Shown in pieces: positions 7,490 through 15,621 of a DNA stretch of 64,000 bases. Positions within the stretch are counted from its first letter, which is position 1, and the number at the start of each line of letters is the position of its first letter. The DNA is from Sphaerochaeta sp. Lineage in GTDB: Bacteria > Spirochaetota > Spirochaetia > Sphaerochaetales > Sphaerochaetaceae. The notes below the pieces were generated by a model. The model was not told the origin of the DNA. It made no database searches and saw only the letters and a list, made by a program, of their open reading frames with translations. Where the stretch lies: positions 33,959 through 97,958 of the forward strand of contig JAGYOG010000005.1 in the NCBI GenBank assembly GCA_018399495.1, written 5' to 3'. A program made the translations under genes and the position numbers.

Positions 7490-9703
7490 ATGAAAAAGAG
7501 ACTAGTTACTTCTGCACTTCCGTATGTAAACAATATTCCGCATTTAGGAAACCTTACCCAAGTCTTGAGTGCTGACGTTTTTGCCCGTTTCTGTCGATTG
7601 AAAGGGTATGAGACGCTTTATATATGTGGTACCGATGAATATGGCACAGCAACCGAGACACGCGCCCTCAAAGAGGGCGTAAGTCCCCAGGAACTGTGTG
7701 ACCGCTATCATGCCATCCATCGGGACATCTACGAGTGGTTTACTATCAATTTTGATTATTTCGGACGGACAAGCACAGAAGCCCAGACCGAGATAGTCCA
7801 GGATATTTTCAAGCGGATGGATAAAGCCGGTTATGTGAGTGAGCATGAGCTGGAGCAACTTTACTGTCCAAAGTGTGATAGATTCCTTGCAGACCGTTTT
7901 GTCGAGGGAACCTGTCCCCACTGCCACTCAGAGGGTGCGAGAGGGGATCAGTGCGACAGTTGCCAGACACTGCTTGACCCCATAGAGTTGATTGATCCCC
8001 ACTGTGGTGTCTGTGGTACTACTCCGATTCTCAAGGAAACCAAGCACCTCTATATTAATCTTCCCAAAGCCCTGCCTATGTTGGAATCTTGGATGGAGAA
8101 GACCAGCAAAGAAGGTTTTTGGGCTAACAACGCCATTCAGGTGACTAAGTCGTGGATCCGGGACGGCTTGAAAGAGCGTTGTATTACCCGTGACCTGAAG
8201 TGGGGGATTCCCGTCCCGAAGCCAGGGTATGAGGGAAAAGTGTTCTACGTCTGGTTTGACGCACCTATTGGATATGTTTCCATCTCTGCCAATGCCACCA
8301 AGGATTGGAAGAAGTGGTGGTTCGATCCGGATAATACCGAGCTATTTCAGTTCATCGGGAAAGACAATATTCCTTTTCATACCGTAATTTTCCCCTCCTG
8401 CCAGCTGGCAAGTGGAATGGATTGGACCATGCTCCACCATATGAGCAGCACCGAATACCTCAACTATGAGGGTGGAAAATTCAGCAAGAGCCTTGGTATC
8501 GGAATTTTTGGTAATGATGTCAAGGATACTGGAATTCCCGCTGATGTCTGGCGGTTCTACATGTTCTACAACAGACCGGAAAAAAGTGACGTGACCTTCA
8601 CCTGGGCTGACTTCCAGGAAAAGGTGAACGGCGAGCTTATCGGCAACCTCTCAAACCTGGTGAACCGTACCCTGACCTTTGTGAAACGGTTCTATGAAGA
8701 CGTAGCACTTTTCTCTGCACCTATTGATGCCGAGTTGCATGCTCAGATTGTTGAACGTGAGAAGAAAATTGATTCGTTCATGGAGCGTGCTGAAGAGCGT
8801 GATGCGCTTAGGCAGATTATCAGCCTCTCCTCACTGGGCAACAAGGCATTCCAGGATGGTGAACCTTGGAAGATGCGTAAAGAGCAACCAGAGAAAGCAA
8901 TGAGTCTGCTTAAAACACTCGTCTATCTGATTCGTGATCTGGCAGTAATGGTTCAGCCGTTCATGCCGACGACTTCACTGAAGATGCTTTCCTTCCTGCA
9001 TGCTGAAAAGACCAATTGGAATGATCTCGGCACTTGGGAAGGCATTAAGGGAATAGGCGATGTGTCCCTGCTCTTCACCAAGCTTGAAGATTCGCTGATC
9101 GAGCAGCTACGCACACGTTTCAGCGGTTCCCAAGAGGAGCGAGAACAGAAGAAAACCAAAGAATTGGAGAAAAATATGGATCAGAAAGAGGACCAAGTGA
9201 GCTTGGCTGAACAATTTGCAAATCGAGTTATTCTCAAAGTTGCAAAAATTACCAAGGTGGAAAAGCACCCCCGTGGTGATAAACTCTATATCCTTACCCT
9301 TGATGTCAAGGAAGAGGAACAAAGGACAATCGTTAGTTCCATTGTTCCTTATTACAAGGATGAGGAGTTGCAGGACCAGAATATAGTCTTGGTAAGTAAT
9401 CTCAAGCCGGCAAATTTCCGAGGAGAGAAGAGCTACGGAATGTTGCTTGCCGCTAGTGACCCGGAGGCAGAGGAACACTCCACCTGTGAAGTTCTCTTTG
9501 CACCACAGTTTGACGTGGGAAGTGTGCTCACACCAGAGGGATTTTTCCCCGTTGAGGAAAAACTCCCGTATGTGAAGGCAGCCCACTTTTTCTCCATGCC
9601 TATCTATACTGAAGCTGGTGTGGTAAAAATTGATGGGAAACCAATTGGAAAGGATGGGGTATCCCTGACTGCAAAAAAATATTTGAATGGCCCGGTAGGT
9701 TGA
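7490..9703 (+). CDS. metG: methionyl-tRNA synthetase with C-terminal tRNA-binding domain
   Basis: Charges tRNA-Met. The 737-residue protein has a class I catalytic domain with the HIGH-type motif PHLGN (about residue 15) and the KMSKS-type motif KFSKS (about residue 333). A metal-binding insertion carries four CxxC pairs (CPKC, CPHC, CDSC, CGVC; about residues 125-180), which suggests two zinc knuckles. The last 110 residues (from about FANRVILKVAKITKVEKHPRGD) form the dimerising OB-fold tRNA-binding domain. The start MKKRLVTSALPYVNN matches the family; 17 further upstream codons are open but atypical. Confidence 0.96.
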   Translation: MKKRLVTSALPYVNNIPHLGNLTQVLSADVFARFCRLKGYETLYICGTDEYGTATETRALKEGVSPQELCDRYHAIHRDIYEWFTINFDYFGRTSTEAQTEIVQDIFKRMDKAGYVSEHELEQLYCPKCDRFLADRFVEGTCPHCHSEGARGDQCDSCQTLLDPIELIDPHCGVCGTTPILKETKHLYINLPKALPMLESWMEKTSKEGFWANNAIQVTKSWIRDGLKERCITRDLKWGIPVPKPGYEGKVFYVWFDAPIGYVSISANATKDWKKWWFDPDNTELFQFIGKDNIPFHTVIFPSCQLASGMDWTMLHHMSSTEYLNYEGGKFSKSLGIGIFGNDVKDTGIPADVWRFYMFYNRPEKSDVTFTWADFQEKVNGELIGNLSNLVNRTLTFVKRFYEDVALFSAPIDAELHAQIVEREKKIDSFMERAEERDALRQIISLSSLGNKAFQDGEPWKMRKEQPEKAMSLLKTLVYLIRDLAVMVQPFMPTTSLKMLSFLHAEKTNWNDLGTWEGIKGIGDVSLLFTKLEDSLIEQLRTRFSGSQEEREQKKTKELEKNMDQKEDQVSLAEQFANRVILKVAKITKVEKHPRGDKLYILTLDVKEEEQRTIVSSIVPYYKDEELQDQNIVLVSNLKPANFRGEKSYGMLLAASDPEAEEHSTCEVLFAPQFDVGSVLTPEGFFPVEEKLPYVKAAHFFSMPIYTEAGVVKIDGKPIGKDGVSLTAKKYLNGPVG

Positions 9704-9738
9704 TACCTGCCAGTAGTTTTACCATCTAGATAAGAATA

Positions 9739-9760
9739 TTGGGGGCCAAATGGCCCCCAA
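9739..9760. terminator. GC-rich hairpin after metG
   Basis: TTGGGGGCC, loop AAAT, GGCCCCCAA forms a strong stem 36 bases past the metG stop. No T-run follows on the plus strand, so termination is uncertain; it may instead protect the 3' end or lie in the leader of the next gene. Confidence 0.45.
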
Positions 9761-9785
9761 ATGCGTTATGAAAGGGGAGAAAAAC

Positions 9786-10832
9786 ATGCATATCCAGAGA
9801 ATCGCAACCAATGAGCTTTCATCGAACGGTGCGATGTTTCAAAGTAGCTTCTGGGCAGAAGTGAAACAACGCTCCGGTTGGAAGAGCTATGCGTTCTCTG
9901 TTGAGATGGAGAGGTCAGCCTTTACCCTGCTTGTTCTCGTTAAACGGATGGCTCCCCTTTGTTCCTTGGCATACATTCCCTTTGGACCACCGCTCTCATC
10001 TCTGAAGCTCAGCCAAGTGGGTGTATTCCTGGAAGATTTTGCTAAACAATTACGGAAATTCCTTCCAAAAGGGGTTTTTGCGCTCCGCTATGACCTACCT
10101 TTTGAGGAGGTGAATGATCAGAATGTCATGACCTTCCAGACAAAAAGGTTGAGGACCTTGGAACAGAGTGTGCAACCTGAAGGAACAGTCAAGATCGATC
10201 TCCAGTGGGGTTACCATGCGGTAACACTGGGGTATCGGGAACGAGCCAAGCGTGCACTGAGAAAGGCAGACCAAGTCATCCAAGTACGAGTGCATGAGGG
10301 CGATGAAGCATCATTTCTAGCTTGGTATGATGTGTATTTGGAAACTGCTCGTAGAGATGGGTTCAGTCCAAGGTCAAAAAACTATATTCGTTCTCTATTA
10401 CTGCACAGTAAGTATGATGATGAAATTTTCTCATCAAAGTTACTGTTGGCTTTAGAAGGAAAAAAAATTATAGGCGGAATCATTGTGCTGTTCAATCCCT
10501 TTGAGGCACTCTATCTCTATGGGGCTTCCCTGCGATTTGAGGGTGTTTCCTGTTCTTATACTTTGCAGGATTTTGCAATTAGAATGGCCTGTGAAAGAAA
10601 ATGTGCGGTCTATGACCTGTATGGGATTCCCGGTCCGAAGGGCAGGGCAGCCCATCTTGCAGGTTTGGAGATATTCAAACGTTCGTTTGGTGGACAACCT
10701 TATTACCGCACCCCCTCAACCGACTATCTGTATAATCGGCTTACTTGGTATATTTATACATTTTTTGAGACAATACGCTTTCGATCAAGGAGAAGAATCA
10801 AGAGTCAAGCAGAAGCCCTACCAAGTTCTTGA
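9786..10832 (+). CDS. FemAB-like aminoacyltransferase (GNAT-fold)
   Basis: A 348-residue protein resembling FemA/FemB/MurM-type enzymes, which add amino acids from aminoacyl-tRNA to peptidoglycan precursors. Features seen: an N-terminal GNAT-like half with SSFWAEVKQRSGW and AYIPFGPPL, a central YRERAKRALRKADQ segment and a C-terminal half with the YLYGAS and YDLYGIPGP motifs typical of the second GNAT domain. The AAGGGGAG site 6 bases before the ATG fixes the start. Its 3' end overlaps convergent murD by 35 bases. The neighbour supports a role in cell-wall precursor modification, but the acceptor and the amino acid are unknown. Confidence 0.75.
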   Translation: MHIQRIATNELSSNGAMFQSSFWAEVKQRSGWKSYAFSVEMERSAFTLLVLVKRMAPLCSLAYIPFGPPLSSLKLSQVGVFLEDFAKQLRKFLPKGVFALRYDLPFEEVNDQNVMTFQTKRLRTLEQSVQPEGTVKIDLQWGYHAVTLGYRERAKRALRKADQVIQVRVHEGDEASFLAWYDVYLETARRDGFSPRSKNYIRSLLLHSKYDDEIFSSKLLLALEGKKIIGGIIVLFNPFEALYLYGASLRFEGVSCSYTLQDFAIRMACERKCAVYDLYGIPGPKGRAAHLAGLEIFKRSFGGQPYYRTPSTDYLYNRLTWYIYTFFETIRFRSRRRIKSQAEALPSS

Positions 10833-12123
10833 ACTGGTTTCCTCGGTCGAACTCATTGATAAATAGCTCAAATGAAGCACTACCCGGTGAGAGCAGAATG
10901 GCTTGCATAAGATTCGGCAACTCTTGTTCTTTCTGCCGTGCCATCTCAAAACTCTGCTCTAGGGCATCTCCCATAGACTTAAATGGGCCGTGGTAGGAGA
11001 TGTTGTAGGTGTCAAGCAGAGGAATTAGTTTGTTTCTGGTGAAGCTTCCGTCAAGTAGCGAGAGACTGCTAGCATGTTGCAACTCTTCAAGCATTCCTTC
11101 AGCCTTGAGGTTTTTGTCAGTACCCCCACAGATAAGATGGACTGCCATGGTCCTGAATTTTGCATAAGAGAAATGAACTGCCTCAGGAATTGTCGCAGCA
11201 CTATCATTGACAAACAGAATGTTGCCCATCATTCCCAATTGCTCAATACGATGGGGAACCCCCTGAAAGCTCTGCAAGGCTTTCAGGATGCTCTTGTATT
11301 TGAATCCTAATGCAAGCAAGATGGTGTAGGCGCTCCTGAGATGTGGTTGTTCCTCAAGTACTTTTGCACTAGCTCGGTCAATGCCTCGTATGTGCCGTTT
11401 GTCCAGTCGAGTCTGGGTCCTGATCCGATTGATCATCACATCGGGGATGACTGCCAGCTTGATTTTATGTGTGAACAATTGCAGTTTGTCTTCAAGGTAG
11501 CGCTCTATCGACTCATAGGAGTTCAAGTGATCAGGGTAGAAGTTGGTAAGAGCACAGAGTTCCATGACCGGTAGCTCTCCATGCATTGCCTGAACCGTGT
11601 CGCGAATCTGCCAAGATGAAAATTCACAGACAAGAAACTCGGGGAGAGCTCTTCCTTGTTCATTTCTTCTTTCCCACTCCCGGAGAATGCTGAATCCACT
11701 GATTCCCATGTTCCCGCATTGCATTGCTTCATACCCATGTTCCTGTAACACATGGGCAACGGCGGCACTGGTTGTGGTCTTTCCTTTCGTCCCGGTGATG
11801 CCGATGATCTTGACTTGTTCGCACCAGGGGGAGCTAAACAACCAGGCAAAATCATTGACAACCATGCGAGCATACCTAAGCATGGGATGGTTAGGAGGGA
11901 TGGCCGGGTTCTTGACTACGATGTCAGCCCACCGAAAATCTTCAGCTCGATGTGGCCCAGTGATACACAGTGCCCCTCGTTGGTTGAGATCTTCCATCTC
12001 ATAACCGAGATCCCTGGTTCCCTTCAAATCTGTAATTCTTACTTCATCTCCATGGTCGAGGAAGTATGATGCTGCTGCAAAGCCGCCACCATGCATTCCA
12101 AGGCCGAAGATAAGTACCTTCAT
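10798..12123 (-). CDS. murD: UDP-N-acetylmuramoylalanine-D-glutamate ligase
   Basis: Adds D-glutamate to UDP-MurNAc-L-Ala in peptidoglycan synthesis (cytosol). The 441-residue protein has an N-terminal nucleotide-binding domain (VLIFGLGMHGGGFA), the Mur ligase ATP loop GITGTKGKTTTS near residue 108, the central region ending NFYPDHLNSY, and the C-terminal domain with PHRIEQLG and VNDSAATIPEA. An extra upstream open stretch of 37 codons is ignored because the chosen ATG begins the Rossmann strand. It overlaps the convergent FemAB-like gene at its 3' end. Confidence 0.93.
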   Translation of the reverse strand: MKVLIFGLGMHGGGFAAASYFLDHGDEVRITDLKGTRDLGYEMEDLNQRGALCITGPHRAEDFRWADIVVKNPAIPPNHPMLRYARMVVNDFAWLFSSPWCEQVKIIGITGTKGKTTTSAAVAHVLQEHGYEAMQCGNMGISGFSILREWERRNEQGRALPEFLVCEFSSWQIRDTVQAMHGELPVMELCALTNFYPDHLNSYESIERYLEDKLQLFTHKIKLAVIPDVMINRIRTQTRLDKRHIRGIDRASAKVLEEQPHLRSAYTILLALGFKYKSILKALQSFQGVPHRIEQLGMMGNILFVNDSAATIPEAVHFSYAKFRTMAVHLICGGTDKNLKAEGMLEELQHASSLSLLDGSFTRNKLIPLLDTYNISYHGPFKSMGDALEQSFEMARQKEQELPNLMQAILLSPGSASFELFINEFDRGNQFKNLVGLLLDS

Positions 12124-12242
12124 GTGCCACCCCCTGGATGTCTCTATAGTAATAAAGAAAGTGTAAAGAGAGCAAGTGAATAACAACTGAAAGCGCAGGA
12201 ATTTCGCTAGAATGGATACGGAAAATTTCCCCAAGTACCCTA

Positions 12243-12271
12243 TTGACGTTGATTTATCTTCCCTGCATAAT
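12243..12271 (+). promoter_or_regulatory. promoter of the small bS22-like gene
   Basis: TTGACG (12243-12248) and CATAAT (12266-12271) with 17-base spacing. The roughly 65-base leader that follows contains a hairpin with arms GTCTCT and AGAGAC around 12303-12324. Confidence 0.6.
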
Positions 12272-12343
12272 AGACCGGTAATTACAAAACCAGTCGTATT
12301 CGGTCTCTACCGAAAATAGAGACGGTTGGTAAGGAGCGCTATA

Positions 12344-12433
12344 GTGCCTTGTGGAAGAAAAAAGAAGAAGCATAAGATTGCTACTCATAAGAGAAAGAAA
12401 AAACTCAGAAAGAATAGACATAAGAACAAATAG
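12344..12433 (+). CDS. bS22/AURKAIP1-COX24-like micro-protein, 29 residues
   Basis: A GTG start preceded by AAGGAG at 7-base spacing opens a 29-codon frame rich in lysine, arginine and histidine (begins VPCGRKKKKHK, ends LRKNRHKNK). The pattern of basic residues with a KHKRKKKLRKNRHK-type core matches the tiny AURKAIP1/COX24 (DUF1713) family, members of which are small-subunit ribosomal proteins (bS22 in mycobacteria). It has its own promoter and terminator, so it is a separate transcription unit just before the rpsF operon. Family assignment is by pattern; the size would hide it from most gene finders. Confidence 0.75.
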   Translation: MPCGRKKKKHKIATHKRKKKLRKNRHKNK

Positions 12434-12469
12434 TCTGTTCAAGTAGCCTTATACTTCGTACCAATGTAC

Positions 12470-12498
12470 AAAACCGTCGGTCGCTCCGGCGGTTTTTC
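12470..12498 (+). terminator. intrinsic terminator of the bS22-like gene
   Basis: AAAACCGTCGG, loop TCGCT, CCGGCGGTTTT followed by more T. One G-T pair in an 11-base-pair stem. Confidence 0.85.
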
Positions 12499-12546
12499 TA
12501 TGGAAGTCACAAGCTGTTGTAAGGCTTGATGATGGAATGAGATTTG

Positions 12547-12635
12547 TTGACCAATCTATACAATGTATGGTAGGGTATGCAAACACCTCTTTATCCGCTC
12601 TTGAGGGCGGATCATAAAGTCCGTAAGGAGGAACC
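12547..12635 (+). promoter_or_regulatory. rpsF operon promoter and structured leader
   Basis: A weak promoter (TTGACC 12547-12552, TAGGGT 12571-12576, 18-base spacing) precedes a leader with a hairpin at 12594-12611 (TCCGC ... GGCGGA) and a CCG triplet shortly before the ribosome site. In many bacteria the S6:S18 complex binds an rpsF leader of this general kind, with a conserved CCG, to repress the operon. Assignment to that motif is inference. Confidence 0.4.
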
Positions 12636-12917
12636 ATGAGAAATTATGAGTTCACTGTTATCTTCAATGCAAACGAAGAAAACACACAGGCTGGTTTAGA
12701 ATTTGTGACCAGCACATTTACAGCTGCTGACGTAGAAATTACAAAGCAGGATGACATGGGCGTCAAATATATGGCCTATGATATCAAGAAGCAAGAAAAG
12801 GGACACTACGTCTACTTTGAACTGAAGGCAGACCCCGGTAGCATCCTTGGCTTCGAGCAAAAGTTCTTGTTGAACCCGAACATCCTAAAGTTCTTGTTCG
12901 TAAATCCTGAGAAATAA
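12636..12917 (+). CDS. rpsF: 30S ribosomal protein bS6
   Basis: A 93-residue protein beginning MRNYEFTVIFNANEE, with the usual ferredoxin-like fold pattern (KYMAYDIKKQEKGHYVYFELKAD) and C-terminal NILKFLFVN. It pairs with bS18 on the 30S platform. TAAGGAGG ribosome site. First gene of the rpsF-ssb-rpsR-(membrane protein)-rplI-dnaB series, the classical order. Confidence 0.96.
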   Translation: MRNYEFTVIFNANEENTQAGLEFVTSTFTAADVEITKQDDMGVKYMAYDIKKQEKGHYVYFELKADPGSILGFEQKFLLNPNILKFLFVNPEK

Positions 12918-12941
12918 ATAAAAGAGAATGGGAGCAAAACC

Positions 12942-13427
12942 ATGGCAAATGACCTGAATGTAGTCGCATTGGTGGGCCGTCTTACCAGAGATAGCGAGCT
13001 TCGCTATTCCAATGGTGGTATGGCTATCTGTCGTTATTCCATAGCAGTCAACCGGAGAAAGAGGTCGGGTGACAATAAATGGGAGGACGAAGTAAACTTT
13101 TTCGACTGCGTGATGTTTGGCAAGAGTGCCGAATCCCTCAACCAATATCTGGAGAAGGGTAGGCAGGTTTCCATCATTGGTGAGCTTAGGCAGAACCGAT
13201 GGGAACAGGACGGTCAAAGTCGAAGTCGGGTTGAGATTGCCGTGAATTCGTTGCAGCTCCTTTCGAGTCCCGGTTCTACTGATAGTAGAAACACCTCTCG
13301 TCAAAGTGGACAACCACAGGCGAGAAACCAGGGATCTTATAGTTCACAGCCAGCTCCTCAGAATACCGCATCTCCCTTGGATATCGGCGGGCCTGAGCAG
13401 TTTGACGATGACCAGATTCCATTCTAA
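12942..13427 (+). CDS. ssb: single-stranded DNA-binding protein
   Basis: A 161-residue protein with the N-terminal OB fold (NVVALVGRLTRDSELRYSNGG to about residue 105), a glutamine-, serine- and asparagine-rich linker, and the acidic tip FDDDQIPF that binds partner proteins in replication and repair. It lies between rpsF and rpsR as in many bacteria, so its expression is tied to ribosome synthesis and replication. Confidence 0.95.
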   Translation: MANDLNVVALVGRLTRDSELRYSNGGMAICRYSIAVNRRKRSGDNKWEDEVNFFDCVMFGKSAESLNQYLEKGRQVSIIGELRQNRWEQDGQSRSRVEIAVNSLQLLSSPGSTDSRNTSRQSGQPQARNQGSYSSQPAPQNTASPLDIGGPEQFDDDQIPF

Positions 13428-13470
13428 GACTCTGCCTTTTGGCAGATGATGTTGCAAGGAGAAACATATA

Positions 13471-13755
13471 ATGCGCGATGACGATAACGATTCCATGAAT
13501 AATGACGGAAGAAACGGAAGAGATAGAAGAGGGGGCGGACGTAAACCCAGTTTCAGAAAAAAGGTTTGCAAGTTCTGTACCCAAAACCTTACTCCCGATT
13601 ACAAGAATCCTGATATGCTGCGGCGCTACATAACCGAGCGTGGCAAGATTCTTCCTGCCCGTATCACCGGTTGCTGTGCAAAGCACCAGAGGGCTGTTAC
13701 TACTGAGATCAAGAAGGCACGTGTACTTGCGTACCTTCCATTTGAGAAGAAGTAA
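13471..13755 (+). CDS. rpsR: 30S ribosomal protein bS18
   Basis: A 94-residue protein. The C-terminal 70 residues match bS18 ([32 protein letters not shown]). The cysteines of CKFC and CCAKH give the zinc-binding form. The N-terminal 28 residues are an unusually polar tail, alternating acidic, asparagine and arginine/glycine residues. AAGGAG site 9 bases upstream. Confidence 0.95.
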   Translation: MRDDDNDSMNNDGRNGRDRRGGGRKPSFRKKVCKFCTQNLTPDYKNPDMLRRYITERGKILPARITGCCAKHQRAVTTEIKKARVLAYLPFEKK

Positions 13756-13758
13756 CTT

Positions 13759-14739
13759 GTGTTGGGTGCCATGAACCAGCTTGATAATAAGATGTTGAAA
13801 CAGGGATTGTTCCTTACAGTGGTGAGCTACGCGCTTTCCCGCTTGTTGATTGGAAACCTGCTCTTCACCATTCCCTTGATGGTTCTTGCCCCGAAGTTTT
13901 CCAATCGGAGGGAGGCGTTGCTTCCTGTTGGCTTGGTAGCTGCTTTGATTTTGATTACCGAGTTTGTCAGGGCAAAAGGGGCCTTAAGCAGTCCCGAAGG
14001 GCGCGTGTTGCTCGTGGTTGGAATGTTCATCCCGATTGTGCTCTTGGTAGCCAGTGCAGTATGGATTGCTCTGGATGACAGGCGTACTTTCTACCGCTAT
14101 TTAGCATCATCCTTGTTTGGAATTGTTGCTTCGTTTGTGGTGGTTATTTGGTTTACGAGACCTAACGAGGCGCTTCAGCGGGTTGACTCAGCAATGTTTG
14201 AGACTTTCCGTACGCTCCTCGGAGATACAGCTGGTGGAACACAAACTTCCCTTGAATCACCTAGTGTAGCATTGGAAAGTTTGTACCGGATGTCTGTGAT
14301 GGCAATAGGAGCCATGTTAGCTCCGCTCTGCATGGTATTGGTTGGTTTCTCGTCTTTCATAGCGATGAGCTACCAAGCCCGGTTCGACGGTTCCTTCAAT
14401 GTACGGGTTTCCCGGTGGAGGGTTCCGGAAGTCACCCTTTGGGTGTTTCTTGGTTCCTGGGCCTTGGTCCTACTGTTGATTCTAGTAAAGGCATCCTACC
14501 TGTATCGGGCACTTGCGTTGCAAGTAGCGCTGGCAAGTAGTGTGTTGTATGCGGTGCAAGGAATGGCAATTGTGGTATATTTTATACTGCGAAAAGGTAT
14601 TGCCGTAAACACGACTCGGTTGTTTTCCACACTGTTCCTCTTGGCGTTCTTGATACCAGGGGTGAATGTACTGGTTGTCTTTGTTCTTCCCTTGTTAGGG
14701 GTGACGGAGACTTGGATTATGTATAGACGTAATGAGTAA
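13759..14739 (+). CDS. multi-spanning membrane protein, DUF2232/YybS-like
   Basis: A 326-residue protein with about eight hydrophobic segments and few charged residues, placed between rpsR and rplI, where many bacteria carry a DUF2232 (YybS-like) membrane protein. Function unknown. The GTG start 3 bases past the rpsR stop has an AGAAG site; an ATG at 13771 is equally possible. The C-terminus (LFLLAFLIPGVNVLVVFVLPLLG) is a typical last hairpin of this group. Co-expression with ribosomal proteins and dnaB is the only hint to its role. Confidence 0.7.
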   Translation: MLGAMNQLDNKMLKQGLFLTVVSYALSRLLIGNLLFTIPLMVLAPKFSNRREALLPVGLVAALILITEFVRAKGALSSPEGRVLLVVGMFIPIVLLVASAVWIALDDRRTFYRYLASSLFGIVASFVVVIWFTRPNEALQRVDSAMFETFRTLLGDTAGGTQTSLESPSVALESLYRMSVMAIGAMLAPLCMVLVGFSSFIAMSYQARFDGSFNVRVSRWRVPEVTLWVFLGSWALVLLLILVKASYLYRALALQVALASSVLYAVQGMAIVVYFILRKGIAVNTTRLFSTLFLLAFLIPGVNVLVVFVLPLLGVTETWIMYRRNE

Positions 14740-14751
14740 GGAGTGTATCCT

Positions 14752-15369
14752 ATGAAAATTATTCTCAATCAGGATGTAGTCAACCTCGGTGAAGAGGGAG
14801 ACGTTGTAGTTGTAAAGAACGGGTATGCCCGTAATTATCTGCTTCCCAATAACATGGCTGTGATGTTCAACAAGACAAACCAGTCTATTTTTGCAAGTCG
14901 TACTGCAGCTATCGAAAAGCGCAAGGAAGAGAAGCGTGCTGCGAGTGCAAGCATGAGAGAAAAGCTTGATAACGTTGAGATTACCATGGTTGTCTCAGCC
15001 GGTGAGAGTGGTAAGCTGTTTGGTTCTGTTACCTCTGCCATGGTGCAGGAAGCACTTGCAAAGAAAGGTATTGAAGTTGAACGCAAAAAGATCGAGGTTG
15101 CTACCCATTCAATCAAGATGGTTGGTACCTATTCTGTACGTGTCCGCTTGTATGAGGATGAAAGTGCAGAGGTCAAGCTTATTGTTGAGAGCGAAAATGC
15201 GTTGAAGAGACGACAAGCTGAGGAAGCTAAGGCAAAGGCAGAAGCTGATAGAGTTGAAGCTGTCAAGGCTGCACAAGAGGCCAAAGAAGCCAAGGTAGCT
15301 GAAGAAGCCAAGGTAGCTGAAGAAGCCAAGGTAGCTGAAGAAGCCAAGGTAGCTGAAGAAGCAAGGTAG
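14752..15369 (+). CDS. rplI: 50S ribosomal protein bL9 with repeat-rich, truncated C-terminal tail
   Basis: Both structural domains of bL9 are complete: the N-terminal RNA-binding domain (MKIILNQDVVNLGEEGDVV ... GYARNYLLPNN) and the C-terminal domain (KLFGSVTSAMVQEALAKKGIEVERKKI). After about residue 150 comes an alanine-, lysine- and glutamate-rich tail that runs into an array of 18-base units coding AKVAEE. In the fifth unit one C is lost, which brings a TAG into frame and ends the protein at 205 residues. The normal reading would have continued through the array to the tail EVAADEAEAEKVKE ending at 15616. The ribosomal function should survive because the lost part is only the tail. Sequencing error in the repeat cannot be excluded. 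Confidence 0.9.
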   Translation: MKIILNQDVVNLGEEGDVVVVKNGYARNYLLPNNMAVMFNKTNQSIFASRTAAIEKRKEEKRAASASMREKLDNVEITMVVSAGESGKLFGSVTSAMVQEALAKKGIEVERKKIEVATHSIKMVGTYSVRVRLYEDESAEVKLIVESENALKRRQAEEAKAKAEADRVEAVKAAQEAKEAKVAEEAKVAEEAKVAEEAKVAEEAR

Positions 15370-15571
15370 CTGAAGAAGCCAAGGTAGCTGAAGAAGCCAA
15401 GGTAGCTGAAGAAGCTACAGAAGCGGAAGAAGCCAAGGTAGCTGAAGAAGCCAAGGTAGCTGAATAGCCAAGGTAGCTGAAGAAGCCAAGGTAGCTGAAG
15501 AAGCCAAGGTAGCTGAAGAAGCCAAGGTAGCTGAAGAAGCCAAGGTAGCTGAAGAAGCCAAGGTAGCTGAA
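15286..15571 (+). repeat. tandem 18-bp repeat array at the rplI 3' end
   Basis: Sixteen units of GAAGCCAAGGTAGCTGAA, nearly identical. Unit 5 (15358-15374) and unit 11 (15465-15481) have 17 bases, and unit 8 (15411-15428) is a diverged copy. In the bL9 frame each unit codes EAKVAE. Either other forward frame meets a stop in every unit (TAG in GGTAGC, TGA in GCTGAA), so any one-base slip ends translation at once. The reverse strand shows long open frames only because the repeat lacks stops there. Confidence 0.95.
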
Positions 15572-15621
15572 GAAGTTGCTGCTGATGAGGCCGAAGCAGA
15601 AAAAGTAAAAGAGTAAGCAAT

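Noticed and set aside
15286..15571. Tandem repeat read as a CRISPR array
   Set aside because: Units are 18 bases, contiguous without spacers, and in frame with bL9.
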